A DNA stretch of 64,000 nucleotides from Cymbomonas tetramitiformis (lineage: Eukaryota > Chlorophyta > Pyramimonadophyceae > Pyramimonadales > Pyramimonadaceae). The stretch covers positions 1 through 64,000 of the forward strand of contig LGRX02003626.1 of assembly GCA_001247695.2 (NCBI GenBank), written 5' to 3'. The position numbers were made by a program, and so were the translations under genes. This document shows, piece after piece, positions 9,907 through 22,381 of this stretch. Numbering within the stretch: the stretch's first letter is position 1; each line of letters starts with the position of its first letter. The notes beneath the pieces are model-generated. The model saw only the letters and a program-made list of their open reading frames with translations, was not told the origin of the DNA and ran no database searches.

Positions 9907-11348
9907 CAGTGTCGCAATCGGTTTCGGTTGAAACCGAAATACCGACGACGGTTTTAATCCTGCTCGATGATCCGTCATCAACTGTCCCCGACAGGACCCT
10001 GGGTGCTTTCGATCTGGACGGCACCGATCCCGACGGGGGGTTGAGAAATTTTGATCCGTCTCATCCCGATCCCGATGAGATTTTCCCGAAATTGAACCGC
10101 ATTGTCCCGATCCCGATGGTGTGTTAGCCATCGATGAACCGTGCTCGCATTCTCGATACTGTATGCCGAAGAGGACGCCGATGAGAATTGTGAGAGCCAA
10201 AAATGTAGAAAAAATAGTAGGAATTATATACTTCGGAGCCGTTGAAAAACGAAAAGTTAAAACCTAAAAGTTAAAAAGAAAAATTAACTCACGACCGAAA
10301 TCTGCACCTGTTACTTTTTTGTAGCAATTATTCTACAAACCTCATTTTGGAATTAAAATCGATAAAAGGTCCAAAGTAGATGCCGATACCCGTTTCATCA
10401 AGGCCGTTCCTTCTGTGGAGGTGCTTGAACAACCCGACAATGAAGACGGTACCGACGAGGAGGACCATCAAAGGGCACGAATCGCAGTTTACAAGTATGT
10501 CGCCAAGTGTAGTCACATGTATGTTATTTTATTCGACTGCCGGCGTGTTTCCTTTCGTTCAAATATCTGTTGCCTGGCTGTCTTCGCTGGCATGCGTGTA
10601 CGTCGTGGTCTTCGAGATCATCGAGCAGCTCTGCGAGTGCACTGCGCGTGCTTTCGTGCAGATGTGGGTTGCTTGAATGCAGCCTCGTCAAACGTTGAGT
10701 GCACGTTTAGTAGTGCCGGTAGCCTGCTTGCAGATTTTCATGCCCACAATAATCTAGGCAGTGATTTGTTAGAGGCATACATGACCATTATATGCAATTG
10801 GAAGTTTCCCTTTTTGCGTCCCTCAACTGAACAGATCTTAGAGAGGTACCAAAAGAAGTATGGTGCCACTGCTCCAGAAGACAGCGGCGAGAGGAGTCTG
10901 ACTCTGATAGCGTGTGAGTGAACACATATTCGTATGACGTTAACTTATGTGCAGGACAATCTTAATATTTGCAGCTTGCATGCATAACATTAAGTCTGCC
11001 TAATAGACATTATGTATTTCGGTGTGTGTGACTACTGTAGTATCATGTCATATTGTAACACAATATATTCACACGACATTCACGGTAGATTTAGACTTTT
11101 GAACCGTGTAGAACCGATAGTATCGGTAGATTTAGACTTTAGAACCGCGTAGAACCGATCTTCCCGGTATATTACAGCACGTTGATCCATAAGCAACCGA
11201 TACCGATAGGACATCATCCAGCATTAAACCGTCCGGGACCGATACCGTCAAGTAGATGGCACCAGTTAAACCGAGGCAAACCGGCACTGTTGGTAGGATA
11301 TGCTCATTTGGTCCCATCGAGATCGGTTTGCAACCGATTGCGACACTG
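9907..11348 (+). mobile_element. Deleted hAT DNA transposon, 8-bp TSD TTTTCTGT
   Basis: Terminal inverted repeats CAGTGTCGCAATCGGTT (left) and AACCGATTGCGACACTG (right) are flanked by the exact 8-bp duplication TTTTCTGT (9899-9906 and 11349-11356). CAG ends and 8-bp duplications are diagnostic for hAT. The 1442-bp length is too short for a full transposase; only a C-terminal remnant is present. Subterminal regions are full of short AACCGA/TCGGTT motifs, the usual transposase-binding repeats of hAT ends. Confidence 0.92.
10415..10921 (+). pseudogene. hAT transposase C-terminal remnant
   Basis: The last 80 codons resemble the hAT dimerisation domain: NVECTFSSAGSLLADF, then an N-L-G-S-D-L-L-E-A motif and a C-N-W-K-F end, matching the family pattern of E-R-x-F-S-x-A-G followed later by a conserved Leu/Asn-rich helix. 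The ORF upstream of about 10660 does not resemble transposase and is probably read out of frame or past splice sites. The DDE catalytic region and BED zinc finger are missing, so it is not active. Confidence 0.75.
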
Positions 11349-11802
11349 TTTTCTGTACTGTACTGTCGATTTTGGGGAATTATGTGCCGACGTGACAACC
11401 TACACCCCTACGCAGGGTAGGTCCAGTGACGGGTGGTGGAGGGTCACAGTACTGCCCTCCCCCTGAGCCACGGGGCTCAGGGCTGTCGGGCTCGTCCGAG
11501 GCCCCGACTATGGACCCCGCAGACACCCCGTGTCCGCTGGCAGGGAGGTCCATAGCCGTGGCATATAATCCAGCTCCTGCGGTGACAGAACACGGGCCAG
11601 AGCTGGGGGGGAAGGGCACTACCGGAGGCGGTGCTCGTGGTACCCTCGAAGTCGTTGCGGCCGGAGCCGGCAGGGTGTCGTACCACTGGGTGGGCTGGGT
11701 GTGATCCTCATGCGTCTGCGTCTGCTCATCCGCATGATCTTGATCATGCATCATCTGCACCAAGGGTGTCACGGCACGACTGTTATGGAACTGTAACAGT
11801 TG
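11349..11802. other. GC-rich stretch with proline-rich minus-strand frame
   Basis: An open frame on the minus strand (11871-11380) encodes a Pro/Ser/Gly-rich low-complexity product; the plus strand is open over nearly the same span (11426-11704). Neither shows a domain, and the two mirror each other, as GC-rich DNA often does. The stretch could be a fragment of a retroelement interior. Not called as a gene. Confidence 0.35.
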
Positions 11803-12372
11803 TGTCAGGGTTATGACCGATGACACATATGTCATACATGTCATACGTGTCATACCTGTCAGACATGTCATACCATGTCATGTCATGTCGAGTCATGTCA
11901 TATATTATAATGACAGACAGTCGTCAGTACGGTCGACTATGACTGTACATGTCATCAGATGATAAGTCACATCATCTGTCATTTATTCAAGGAAAGACTT
12001 GAATGACACCTGTCATCGAGAGTTCGTATGTCGAACTCGAAGATGGCAAAGCAAGATACAATCTTGAAGTAACAAACAAGAAATCATCTTCGCTTCTAGC
12101 ATGTGCGGAACAAGCATGCGCAGTATCATAGGGCGAACGCATCATTCGTTCTGCCAATACTGGTCGTTCAACCAATGTCTCGGGTTCACAACCCAATAGC
12201 GGTACCATCTATGCGATGGGAGACATTCGGTATAGATGAGCTAGCGTTGTGCTAGAGCAGTATCTTCTCACAGAAGTTTGCACTCATCCCGCTAATAACT
12301 TGCACGTGTGTTACAGTCCAATAACACCGCGCTTTCTATTATATTATTGATATATTGAGGGCTCGCATATCA
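11803..12372 (+). repeat. LTR copy A (about 570 bp) of an LTR retroelement
   Basis: Starts TGTCAGGGTTATGACC and ends GGGCTCGCATATCA. Aligns along its length with 27164-27720, differing by small indels in a TGTCATAC-rich 5' zone and scattered substitutions. Because that zone varies in repeat number, the two copies are not fresh twins. It could be the 5' LTR of one very large element or a solo LTR. Confidence 0.75.
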
Positions 12373-13542
12373 GCCCGTATCAGATGGTATTCTAACTCGT
12401 TAGGCACGAGAAACGAGAACTCAAGTGAGTGCAGCGCGTAGATATCAATAATTTTGTGTTTACAGGTTGCGGAGCGCAAGCATATCAGGCGACGCAGTCG
12501 AATAAATACGAATATTGATATATCGCACATACCGCTGCAATAGCGAAGACAGTGCGCGAGATAATTGTCGCATTCGCAGGATCGTACATACAGCTGACCA
12601 TCATATACACTGTGCGAAAAGGTGTGCACGAGGCATGCGAATGCTCTGTGGTCACATATGCGCACAGAACGATTTGCAGCTTTGAGAAATGTATACTGTA
12701 CGGCGATCATATACTGTATGCGCGAGAAAGCGATTCGCAGCTGTAAGCATGCGCGACAATCATATGTTCTCGCAGAAGCGATTCGCAGTCAGAAGTATGC
12801 GCGGCAATTAAATGCACGCGCATGGATGATTCGCAGTTGAAAAAATTACGCAGTATGAGATACGGCAAAACATCAGCGGATTCATGATCCGCGCACAAGT
12901 CAGCACTCGTATTATGTGCTGATCATATGGCGACAATATATGCTTTTCATCAACAGCGCGCGCGATTGCATAAATTCACTTACAGCGCACGACAGTCATC
13001 TTGCATTTTTACGATGATGATGTCAAAATAGTTGCAACGATCATATATGCATCGTATGCGCGCGTCAATATCCTCTGCAAAACATTTGTATACTCGCAGG
13101 GATACTTTGGATGGACGCATGATGGACGCATGATCACCATATTGCAACATTTCACACTATATCTTGATGACTGCAGAGATATTTCAAATCATCAGAATTT
13201 GTATGCTTATTTGCAATATAGTGTGCAAGATATGTGTGTACTGAGATTGCAATGATTGCAACACACACACACACACACATACTCCACTTGCAGCATTCAC
13301 CAACATGCAGCATATAGTGAGTACATGCAGCATTACACCATATATACATTCTATACTGAGTGACTGCAGCATTGTAAATTGTGCATGCATCACCAAAACA
13401 GCTTGATCACGATACCAGCTGTAGTATATATATATACCAGTTTGATCACGTTAACAACTGGAACACTAGCATATCGCAATATACAGAACATTGCATAATC
13501 ATATTGCAGTGCATGCTAAGTTATATTAGAACCATGTTAGCA
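12373..13542. other. No recognisable gene; microsatellites
   Basis: Contains a (CA)n tract at 13259-13280, repeated GCGATTCGCAG-like motifs near 12726-12835 and many short ATATGC-type words. No reading frame with domain content. It may be the degraded interior of the LTR element bounded by copies A and B. Confidence 0.5.
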
Positions 13543-13544
13543 TA

Positions 13545-13919
13545 CAGTAATCACTCAGTAATAAGAAAACCCGCCAATAAGAAAGTAGCCAGCTTTGTTG
13601 GGGGCGGGGGGGGTGCCCGATTTGGTGAATATTGCTGGCTGGCTTTTTTGAGCTATGAAATATGGGGTGATAAGAAATATGGGCGCTGGCGCCATATTTC
13701 TTATTGGTGCGCCGCAGGCGGAATTTTTTCAAAATGTCGCATTTTCACGGGTTTATCACTGAAATTTTAAGAAAATCGCTGGCTGATTGAAACATGACCC
13801 ACTATTCTTACGATTTTCATAGGACGCTGGCGCTGGCGGGAGAGGGGGGGGTATCCAAGTTGGCGAATATTGCTGGCTGGTCCCAAATCTCCGGTTTTCT
13901 TATTACCGAGTGATTACTG
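13545..13919. mobile_element. MITE, 375 bp, TA target (Tc1/mariner-type)
   Basis: Ends CAGTAATCACTC and GAGTGATTACTG, with inverted repeats continuing about 27 bases with few mismatches (AGTAATAAGAAAAC inverted). Flanked by TA on both sides (13543-13544 and 13920-13921). A long inner inverted repeat (GAATATTGCTGGCTGG and relatives) and a G-rich bend follow. No coding capacity. Confidence 0.85.
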
Positions 13920-14170
13920 TAAGGTGCCTGAAAGTAATCTTAACATCATAACTAGCTCGTCATGTCCCGGTGGAGCCGAGATGCTCTTCGGATCACATGC
14001 ACGTTCTATGGTGGATTACTGGATGGAATACTCACCAGAGCTGCGTGTAAAATAACAAGCAACTCATTATTGTGAATGAGATTAAAACAGGATTACAATA
14101 ACTTCTAACCTGATATATATCATGCTAGATTCATTCAGTACATGGTATGCTGATCACCATCCTGCATGAT

Positions 14171-14275
14171 AAACTATCTGGGAATATTGTAATACCAGAA
14201 GTTATCTAGTATTACTAATTAACTTCTGGTATTACAAAATAACTTTTGGTATTACAATATTCCCAGATAGTTTAT
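14171..14275. repeat. 105-bp hairpin with 35-bp arms
   Basis: AAACTATCTGGGAATATTGT at 14171 is the inverse complement of ACAATATTCCCAGATAGTTT ending at 14275, with arms extending through ATACCAGAAGTTAT. The loop repeats the arm sequence once more. Non-coding; probably a small MITE. Confidence 0.85.
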
Positions 14276-15498
14276 AAGTGTGTAAAGTGAACACACACAC
14301 ACACTGGCAAAAGTACTAATCAACAAGTACTGCACATTGCACACACACTGACATTTACTGTATATGATGACATTCACTGCCTCAGAGTGAATTGATCAAC
14401 TATAATGTCCATTATGTGCATGATAATATGGATACCATTCCACAAACACATGTGCGTGTGGAATGTCAGAGATGGCGATACATATGGGAGCAGGATAAAA
14501 CAACATGCTGTAGGGCTGGATGAGATATCTCCAGACCCGAAGGCAGAATACTGTGCTCATTACGACAGCTGGTAACTGTTGAGCACAGTCCATCCACTCT
14601 CACATATCGCTGGAGCAACAACAGCCAATATACTGCATTCTGACAAATGACTCAGTATTGATCAGCACAAAAGCATGTACCTAACCAGATCAGTACATAC
14701 ATATATTGAGCTGACATAGGTTGTTGTGGACATACACACACATATATATGTGTTGTGCTAAACTGCTTTGATTATAATCAAGCTATGTCCAGATATGTTT
14801 GAAATTTAGAGATATCATTTTTGATATACTCTTGGAGCACAGTCATATGCTCAAACATATCATAGGTTGATAAATTATCACTAAAGTGGATAATCCGCTT
14901 ATAGTTGGTATACCTAAATATTATCAGGGAGTACATTTACTTCCATGGGTTTCAAATCAGTAAAACCCACAGATATGATCAACCTCAGATGTTGACATAC
15001 AGGAATATTCACTTTTATGCCATGAAAATTGTCATGTGCAAACGTGAAGTGAAATGCAGTACTTCTGTACTTTGCAGCTCACACACACACAGAGATATAT
15101 TACTATGGAAACAATAATCAAGCCGAAAAACGGCCAAAATGGGCGAAATTCGTTTGCGATAGATTTGAAAATTGAAAATTGGACCCTATTTTATTTGATA
15201 TTATGATTTTATACCTATTAAGGTATCAGAAAATCATGATGACCATAGTCATATCTCGTGTAACACCCTAGATAGCAGGTGTGGAATATGTAGGGGTGTA
15301 CATATTGGCTGTAACGAAATGCGTCAAAATGTTTTACGCATGATTTCAAAATAAAAATTTCGGATTGATTTTTTTGCTGATATAATTATTCAGCTATCGA
15401 TAAACAATCCCTGATTTATGCAGCACTTGTAACACCATGTAACACCCTAAAAATTACATGTGTGTGTCAGGGGTGTAACGTACCTCCTGAAAACCACG
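14276..15498. other. No recognisable gene; diverged repeat
   Basis: 14530-14640 and 19800-19960 are diverged copies of one repeat (GAAGGCAGAATA followed by ACAGCTGRTAACTGTTG and later CATTCTGA). A (CA)n tract lies near 14292. Nothing coding. Confidence 0.5.
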
Positions 15499-15503
15499 TA
15501 ACA

Positions 15504-15762
15504 TGCTGAAATCTGTATAGGCAGCCCTGACCGGGAGTCCCGGTGCAGGCCCCTATGACAGATTCCTAGGTAGCCAACACTGGACCGTGACTGATCCGTA
15601 AGCCTGTGCTGTGACACACCGAGTGTCACGGGTAGCTAGACTCGAGACCGTTCCGACTCCGTGACCGTTCCGGGTATATCTAGCTTAGGGTTTATTTCTT
15701 ATACGAGTTTATCTATATTGGTTCACTGACTGTCTGATATCTTGAACCGGGATATTCCAGTA
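15504..15762 (+). repeat. Left LTR of gag-only element no. 2
   Basis: 259 bp; differs from the right LTR at only a few positions, so insertion is recent. Note the TG...TA rather than TG...CA ends, fixed by the position of the TAACA duplication. Confidence 0.92.
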
Positions 15763-16172
15763 GGTCGTGGACCCATTCCACGCTATATTCCACAGCTAGT
15801 TTGGCCATGATTGGCTAAAGCAGCCGCTTGGAGAGGTGGTGCGCGACGGCGCGTTTGGGGACTCACGGGAATTTTGAGATGAGCTGTTTGCGGTGAGCGT
15901 CTTTGAGCCACGGCTATGGGGGTTCGGCCTGCGTGGACCGGGCCTAGTCGACGCAATGTTCATTTACGGTATTACGGATTACGCTTGCCCTGATCCCGCT
16001 TGCTGCCGATTTTTGGGCTGGTGGCTCGAGCACCTTCGACCTCGACGACGTCTTCCAGTGCCCCTCGCTCGCATGGCTCTACCGCTCCTTCCGTGACTGT
16101 GGCGTCGAATCTTCCCCACGACATTGCCCGAACGCGCCCCGGCGTACCACCTCCCATCAGGCTTTCAGAGTT

Positions 16173-17270
16173 ATGGGTGTTACCACCAGAGCAAAGAAGT
16201 CCCTCACGAGGGACAGCGACATTGATGCCTCGCTGAGGCTCATCGACGGGGTTCGGAACAGCCCGACGGTGCGGACACCGACTGTTCCGACCCCCAACCC
16301 TGCTTCGAACGAGGGCGCCGACGTGGCCGTTAGGCGTTACTTGCAGGAGCAGGCGAAGCTGACCGACGAGATCTACAAGGCACGTCTTCATCGTGCCTGG
16401 GCCAAGAGCGTCCGCGAGGACGTTCTTGGTGACAAGAAACACCATTTCCGCGGTACGGACGACGCTGGCCTTCTGTCCGACCTGGTGGTGCAGCTACGTA
16501 CGGAGTTCGAGTCAGCTGGGCTGGAGCTGAAGTCCTTTGATCTCGACGACCCCCTTACCCCGGTTGTGAGCCGGGTGAATGGCCTTCTGTACGACGTGCT
16601 GGCTCTCGTGGTGGAGAAGCACAGCAACGCGTATGTCTGGCTCACGGGTACGGATGCTTCCTCTGACCGAGATGGCCGGCGGGCTTTGGTCGACATCATC
16701 AAGGGCTGCGTACCGGTGGCGCTGCGGGAGTCGCAGCAAGAGGAGCATGCGGCCTTACGTTACCCCGCAAACGTGGACCCGCAGCCGATCTTGGCGCGGG
16801 AGCAACGTTTAGTGCGGGACAACAGGGCCTCCGACTGGACACCTACGGAGGCTACGCGTAAGCTGAGCCTGTACACCAGGCTTGACCCGGCGTTCTACGC
16901 TGCGTTTAAGGTGCGCTACCCCATGGCTGCTGACTTGGCCCATGTACCGTTGGCCTCACTCCGCTCCATGGTGGTAGAGATCTACCAGGCTTGGGCTCAG
17001 ACTGACACGGGGAAGGCAGCTTCTGGCGAGGACGGCATCTCCGCACACCTCTCCAGCAGCGAGTACGACGCCCTCCTCGTGAAGATCACGGAGCTGAAGG
17101 AGCTGGTACAGCGGCAGCACGGGGAGGGCGCTCCGGTGGTGCGGCAACAGCGGGACAGGCAGCGGCAACAGCAGCAGCAGCGTGCGCAGCAGCCGAGGGG
17201 CTACCGTATGATGCAGCACAAGGATTCGACCGGGACGACCAGCGGGCAAAGCCGTTCTGCGGCAGGTGCA
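16173..17270 (+). CDS. Gag-like protein, main domain (retrotransposon no. 2)
   Basis: ATG 16173 starts a long frame after a leader of about 410 bases. The product has a charged N-terminus, then a helical capsid-like region (roughly residues 45-310, rich in Leu, Val, Ala and Arg), then a Gln/Arg-rich basic linker (near residues 320-345) typical of the stretch before a Gag zinc knuckle. The frame in which it starts runs on to 17576, but the knuckle lies in another frame from about 17240, so the reading frame must change between the basic linker and the knuckle. That change may be mutation or programmed frameshifting. Confidence 0.75.
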
Positions 17271-18442
17271 AGAAGGCGGGCAAAGGTGAGAGCTACCACT
17301 TCTACCGCGACTGCCCGTTGGGCGGGCGCCAACACCCGCCCACCTCCGCTGCGGCATTCTGCATTCCTATCGACGAGGAGGACGCGGAGGGGGTGCATGC
17401 GCTTGCCATGTGTGCACTCTTCCAGCAGGCAGCGGACGATGGCGCGGAGTCCTTTGCTCGTGCGGCCGCCGCATACGGGCCGCCCGCGGTGCTTTGTGCG
17501 GGAACGGTGGGCGGCATCGACGTGTCCGCCTACGGCTTCGCGGTGGAGCAGCAGTCGACTTCCGACGAGCCCGTAGGGGACGACATTCTCCGACGGCTCG
17601 ACGATCTTGCCGCGGAGGTTCACTCCGCGGCCAATCACCAGGTGCACTTCACACACGCATCTTTCCCGCCTCCTGACGTCGTCGAGCAGCAGGCTTCGGC
17701 TCTGGTGTGTGGACCCGCCGCAGCGGGGACCACGCCGGAGGAGCAGGTTCCGGCAGGTGGTGCGGCGGCATCGGCATCCGCCGTGCCGGCCCCTGCTATG
17801 CCTGTCTCGCATGGAAAGGATGTGAAACCCGCGCCACTGCAATCGGCGCGGGTAACCACCACAGCGGACGCGGACGGGGAGTTCGCGGGGTTCGTTCAGA
17901 CCGTGAACCACGCCGCCATCGGGCAGGTTGACCTCACGGGTTACGACACGGACGATTACGAGGACCTCGCCGACGGCAGCTTCATCGTGAAGCCGCGGAC
18001 TCCGGCCATTTCGGCAAATCATGCGTCGGAGTCCGCGACCCACGTGCCTCGGTCTGGTGGTGCATCCCGCACCTACGGTTGTGGCAAGCCGCCATGGGGC
18101 TTCCCCGCACACGCGGGCCCGTGGGGATTTCATTACTTTGTCTCTCTCTTTCTTTTGATCTCGATCATGGGAGTGGGAGCTGCCGCCTACACGGCGGCCA
18201 ATGACATCGACTCTGTGCAGGTATCGGGTCGGGCTGCACCGCAGCCTGTGCTGTGCAGGGGCGACTTATGCATCTACCCCGGTATATCCGAGCTGGACCC
18301 CGTCACTCTGGATGCAGTACTGCACTCCCTGGGTGCTGCGACGGTGGTTCACCGGCCGCCTGACCCACTGGAGAGCAGTGCTGCAAGCTACTACCGTGGG
18401 CATTGTGGTGACGGTGCACCTCTGGACTTTGACCCCGAGTAG
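17240..18442 (+). CDS. Gag-like C-terminal domain with zinc knuckle and hydrophobic segment
   Basis: In this frame CGRCKKAGKGESYHFYRDC is encoded just before 17318, a C-x2-C-x9-H-x4-C arrangement (spacer longer than the standard x4). It is followed by an acidic Ala-rich domain, repeated Asp/Glu stretches (GYDTDDYEDLADG near 17938-17976), and a membrane-like segment FHYFVSLFLLISIMGVGAAA near 18129-18188. The open frame ends at TAG 18440-18442. Domain order matches the C-terminal part of element no. 1. There is no protease, RT or integrase. Confidence 0.6.
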   Translation, partial: QRAKPFCGRCKKAGKGESYHFYRDCPLGGRQHPPTSAAAFCIPIDEEDAEGVHALAMCALFQQAADDGAESFARAAAAYGPPAVLCAGTVGGIDVSAYGFAVEQQSTSDEPVGDDILRRLDDLAAEVHSAANHQVHFTHASFPPPDVVEQQASALVCGPAAAGTTPEEQVPAGGAAASASAVPAPAMPVSHGKDVKPAPLQSARVTTTADADGEFAGFVQTVNHAAIGQVDLTGYDTDDYEDLADGSFIVKPRTPAISANHASESATHVPRSGGASRTYGCGKPPWGFPAHAGPWGFHYFVSLFLLISIMGVGAAAYTAANDIDSVQVSGRAAPQPVLCRGDLCIYPGISELDPVTLDAVLHSLGAATVVHRPPDPLESSAASYYRGHCGDGAPLDFDPE

Positions 18443-18766
18443 CTTTCCTTCTGGCTCTGGCAGTGCACCACTCTGGTGGTGTGCTGAGATGTGCTTTGAC
18501 CTCAACATGGTCTTCAAATTTGGTTTATGCTTTACTTTGACATCTACAATCTTCAATCTGGTTTGCCGCCACAGTGCTTTTCAGTAGTTTAGCAGGACCT
18601 GAGTGCCTGTATGTTTCTGCTCTTGTGCCGGCTAGAGGGTTTCAATTTGTGTATCAGAATAGCACAGTTGAATTAGCAGTTAGGTTTGTCACCCTAGCTC
18701 CTACCCTAACTTATCTTGACTTCTCTGACTTACCTGTCAGTCACCACCCACAGTGCTGGGGTGGTG

Positions 18767-19025
18767 TGCTGAAATCTGTATAGGCAGCCCTGACCGGGAG
18801 TCCCGGTGCAGGCCCCTATGACAGATTCATAGGTAGCCAACACTGGACCGTGACTGATCCGTAAGCCTGTGCTGTGACACACCGAGTGTCACAGGTAGCT
18901 AGACTCGAGACCGTTCCGACTCCGTGACCGTTCTGGGTATATCTAGCTTAGGGTTTATTTCTTATACGAGTTTATCTATATTGGTTCACTGACTGTCTGA
19001 TATCTTGAACCGGGATATTCCAGTA
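18767..19025 (+). repeat. Right LTR of gag-only element no. 2
   Basis: 259 bp, directly followed by the TAACA duplication; preceded by CACCCACAGTGCTGGGGTGG, in which a short purine run could prime plus-strand synthesis. Confidence 0.92.
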
Positions 19026-22000
19026 TAACATTCAGTGTGATATTAAATGCAGTTTTGCTTAAAAATGTTTGCAAAATATTTATACTGCTTTAATTTTACC
19101 TATTTTAGGGTTACTGATAACAAGTAACACCCTAAACACACTGTTGGGGATATGGGCCACTGTAACGTAACATGCCCTAAAATGCCACTAAATATTGAAT
19201 AAACTTCGTGTTTGGCATAAATATATCATGCTGTAATCAGCACAGACATGATACTATTTTGGGCAACAACCCAAGAACTGTTGGGCAACAACCCTAAAAC
19301 TGTATGAGCTGCTTCCTACAAGGACTGCAAGCTATAAGCTATAAGCTGTAAGCTATAAGCTGTAAGGTATATAAGCAACTGACCTGCCTATAGGTTCACA
19401 CTTCCTCAAGGAGGGAAGAAGGTGGATAGGATCACACACATATCCATTTTATATTCCGATCTGGTGATTTCTGATGGATTGCTTTTGATAAAATCACTGC
19501 ATCCACAAGTAACGTTGACATCTGTACAACGTTAAATCCACCATCACTAACAACGTGTAAATTCGGATGGGAAACTATATCCCAATGACTATAAGTTGAC
19601 TCTTGCTCAGCATTTACATCCTCGAGTAAGTTTGGAATGCTGAACTATATACATAACATATAACCTGATACCATGCTTAATTGCATATCCTGGATCAGAA
19701 GATGATAGTTATATAATGTATATATATATCCCACCTGATACACTTTGGCACTATAGCCGTACATAAGAGTGGGAAGGACAAGTGCATCGCTGTAAGACTG
19801 GTTGATATAGTCCTAGTGCTGAAGGCAGAATATGGCACCCGAATAACAGCTGATAACTGTTGGTGACCACCATGCAAGACCTTCCAAGCGTAACTCCTTT
19901 GTCCTGAGATGCAAGTGAATTGTTCATAATATGTTGACATCACATAACAGCATTCTGATAAAAACCCTATATATTCACATGAGTTGTCATCATTACAAAT
20001 GACATAGGTTTTGAATCGTCGAAATGAGTATAACTCCGATGAACTCATTAGTACAGAATAGCTGTTGAGATTATTCCTCCGGCTGGATTGCAATCATTCA
20101 CAATCCCTGTACATTCCGGTGACAAAATATTGCACTGGACTGATCACCACATTTGGTATAATCTGTGATATATAAGTCACCAGAGAAAGCATTGCAATCA
20201 GCACAATGCTGTCTAGACTCACAAAGATGAGTAACAGATATTCTCAGATGTAATAAATAGAGGCACAATGTGACCTACGCTAAAATCGCGTATGCTCGGG
20301 CACTGTATTGTGACCTGCGCTGAGATCGCGTATGCATGGACACAATATGACTCGTGCCAATGACGTGGACACAATTCATACAACCTCCGGTACAATCGGA
20401 CAAGGTTGACTGCCACGACATCACATCTGAAATCAATAAATCACTCAGAGAGAAGGTGTTGACATCAGTATAGCACCATCATACATATAGTCATGAGGAT
20501 TTTAAAGAAGACACAGTCTCTCCGATATTGACAAACATGGTACACATATTACCATGCTCTCTGATCATATATTTGATATCCCACAGCATATAATGATGGT
20601 AATAGCAAACCACTTCGCTGGAGGGTAGTGTTGTATATATACAGCACATGCGTGGGCACTATATGACCCACGCTGATGACGTGAATTCGGGCTGCATCCC
20701 AACGACTGCAATGCACCTTCGGTGCAATGGGCTGCATCCCAAGAACTGCTATCCAGCTTCATAGTAAGCTATCACGTCATCACATAGAGGTCGGACCTCT
20801 GTTGTATTTAAACGGCGCTTGACAACCGCCTAGCAATACACTTCCTTGAGGGGGGAAGATGATAAGCTAAAAATACAACTAAAAACCAAATAAATAATAA
20901 AGACAAATAATAAAATAAAACAATTAAGTTGCATCATCGTTTTTGCTTTGGTAAGCCTGACTATATACAGATCAAACCATGCAGAACTCCATGAAGTTGA
21001 CACATATAAGTATCAAACATTTCTAAGGTCATCAGCCATGACATACATATGAGCTTGATTTTGAAGACCTAGACATTGTATACCTCTGGTCTAGCGTGTA
21101 TCCAGACTAGAATTGTATATTGACACGGTGCAAGCACTATAGCCTCTGCCACCGATGATCATTGAAAAAGGGCAACCATTCTTGATATTCATATATATCA
21201 TCTGATTGGATCATTAAAGGTGTCAAGATTGCTCAATGCAATATGCAGGCTACGGCCTGAGTACAACACCTAGATAGGTCAAAGCCACTGAGCTGACCAA
21301 TGCAACATAAATGCTAGCTGCCTTTGAAGGCTATACAATAAGCCTATTGCCCTTATGTCTTGAAATGTATCCGTGTATTGGCATCTCTTTGAGATAATCA
21401 TACCTTCTGAATGAGCCATACCAACCATCTTGGCTTCATGGATCATTACATATCTGATCATACCGCCATTGAGCAATGCCTATTCTGTGAGATTATTATA
21501 TCACAAGGCATTTCAGTAGTGCACATTAAACAATTGCAGTACAACAAAGATCATCAGCTCTTCATCATGCCTAAAAGTTGAATTGTTGTCAAAAGTATTG
21601 ATTCATCAGACACCATATCTCAGAGGTCTATTCATCATGGAAGACAGAATCTGTACAATCATGGCTATTCAGCCTCCAACATAGCCAACATAGCTATCCA
21701 GCTTATGACCCAACCGTTGTTAAGCAGCCTCTACGCCATATGGCTAAAAGATGGCAAGCAATATCTTCGGTCATTCTCGGGCATAAAGCAATCAAGCAAA
21801 GCCAATTCAGGATGTTTATCCCGAAATTCTCCAAGAGTTACCCATGTTTTCCATGTGTCATTCTGTCATATGAAAACAGCCAATATACCGCCCTATGATG
21901 GGAATCATCTCCTTCAGCGAGGGGAAGTGGTTATGCTGTAAAGTTGACCAATCTGATCATCATAAAAGTGACAGATTTGAGAAATCGATAGAAATTTGTA

Positions 22001-22372
22001 TTGAAAATGACTATTCCTTACAATAAGGTGTTGCACCTAAGGGAATAAAGGTTTCATCGTCTGAAATAGGAAAAGAGTTTTACATTGACTCTAGTTCCTG
22101 AATCCAGAATCGCATAGAAAAAATGTTCTATCCTGTGCATATAGAAAGTACATTAGATTCAGATTCTGGGCATACAAATGGACTTGAATGCACACGGGTT
22201 TGTACTAAGTTGCAATTGTCCAAAGTTTTATTCTGACATCACTATTTATTTGTGGAATAGCATACAATGGTATAAACCATCCACATATAGATTGACACCA
22301 TACTTGTGGTTTCATAACATTTTGGCACATAAGACAAGCATGCTTCATTGAGGAATAAAGACTCTTTGAAAG
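19026..22372. other. Repeat-derived, no gene
   Basis: No reading frame shows a domain. 19325-19370 carries a tandem of CTATAAGCTGTAAG words. GGGCTGCATCCCAASRACTG occurs at 20688 and 20729, separated by the hairpin TGCACCTTCGGTGCA; the same words recur near 24653, 26061, 26082, 26123 and 26939, so this DNA belongs to one repeat family spread to 27 kb. The remainder is AT-rich and unassigned. Confidence 0.5.
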
Positions 22373-22381
22373 CTCATTCTG

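Larger units (their letters stand above)
15504..19025 (+). mobile_element. Gag-only LTR retrotransposon no. 2, TSD TAACA
   Basis: Two 259-bp LTRs (15504-15762 and 18767-19025), nearly identical, starting TGCTGAAATC and ending TTCCAGTA, flanked exactly by TAACA (15499-15503 and 19026-19030). A candidate primer-binding site TGGACCCATTCCACG begins at 15768, five bases after the LTR, the same spacing as in element no. 1. The leader contains TTTGGCCATGATTGGCTAA, close to the TTTGCCATGAGTGGCTAA of element no. 1. It encodes Gag-like protein only. Confidence 0.92.
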
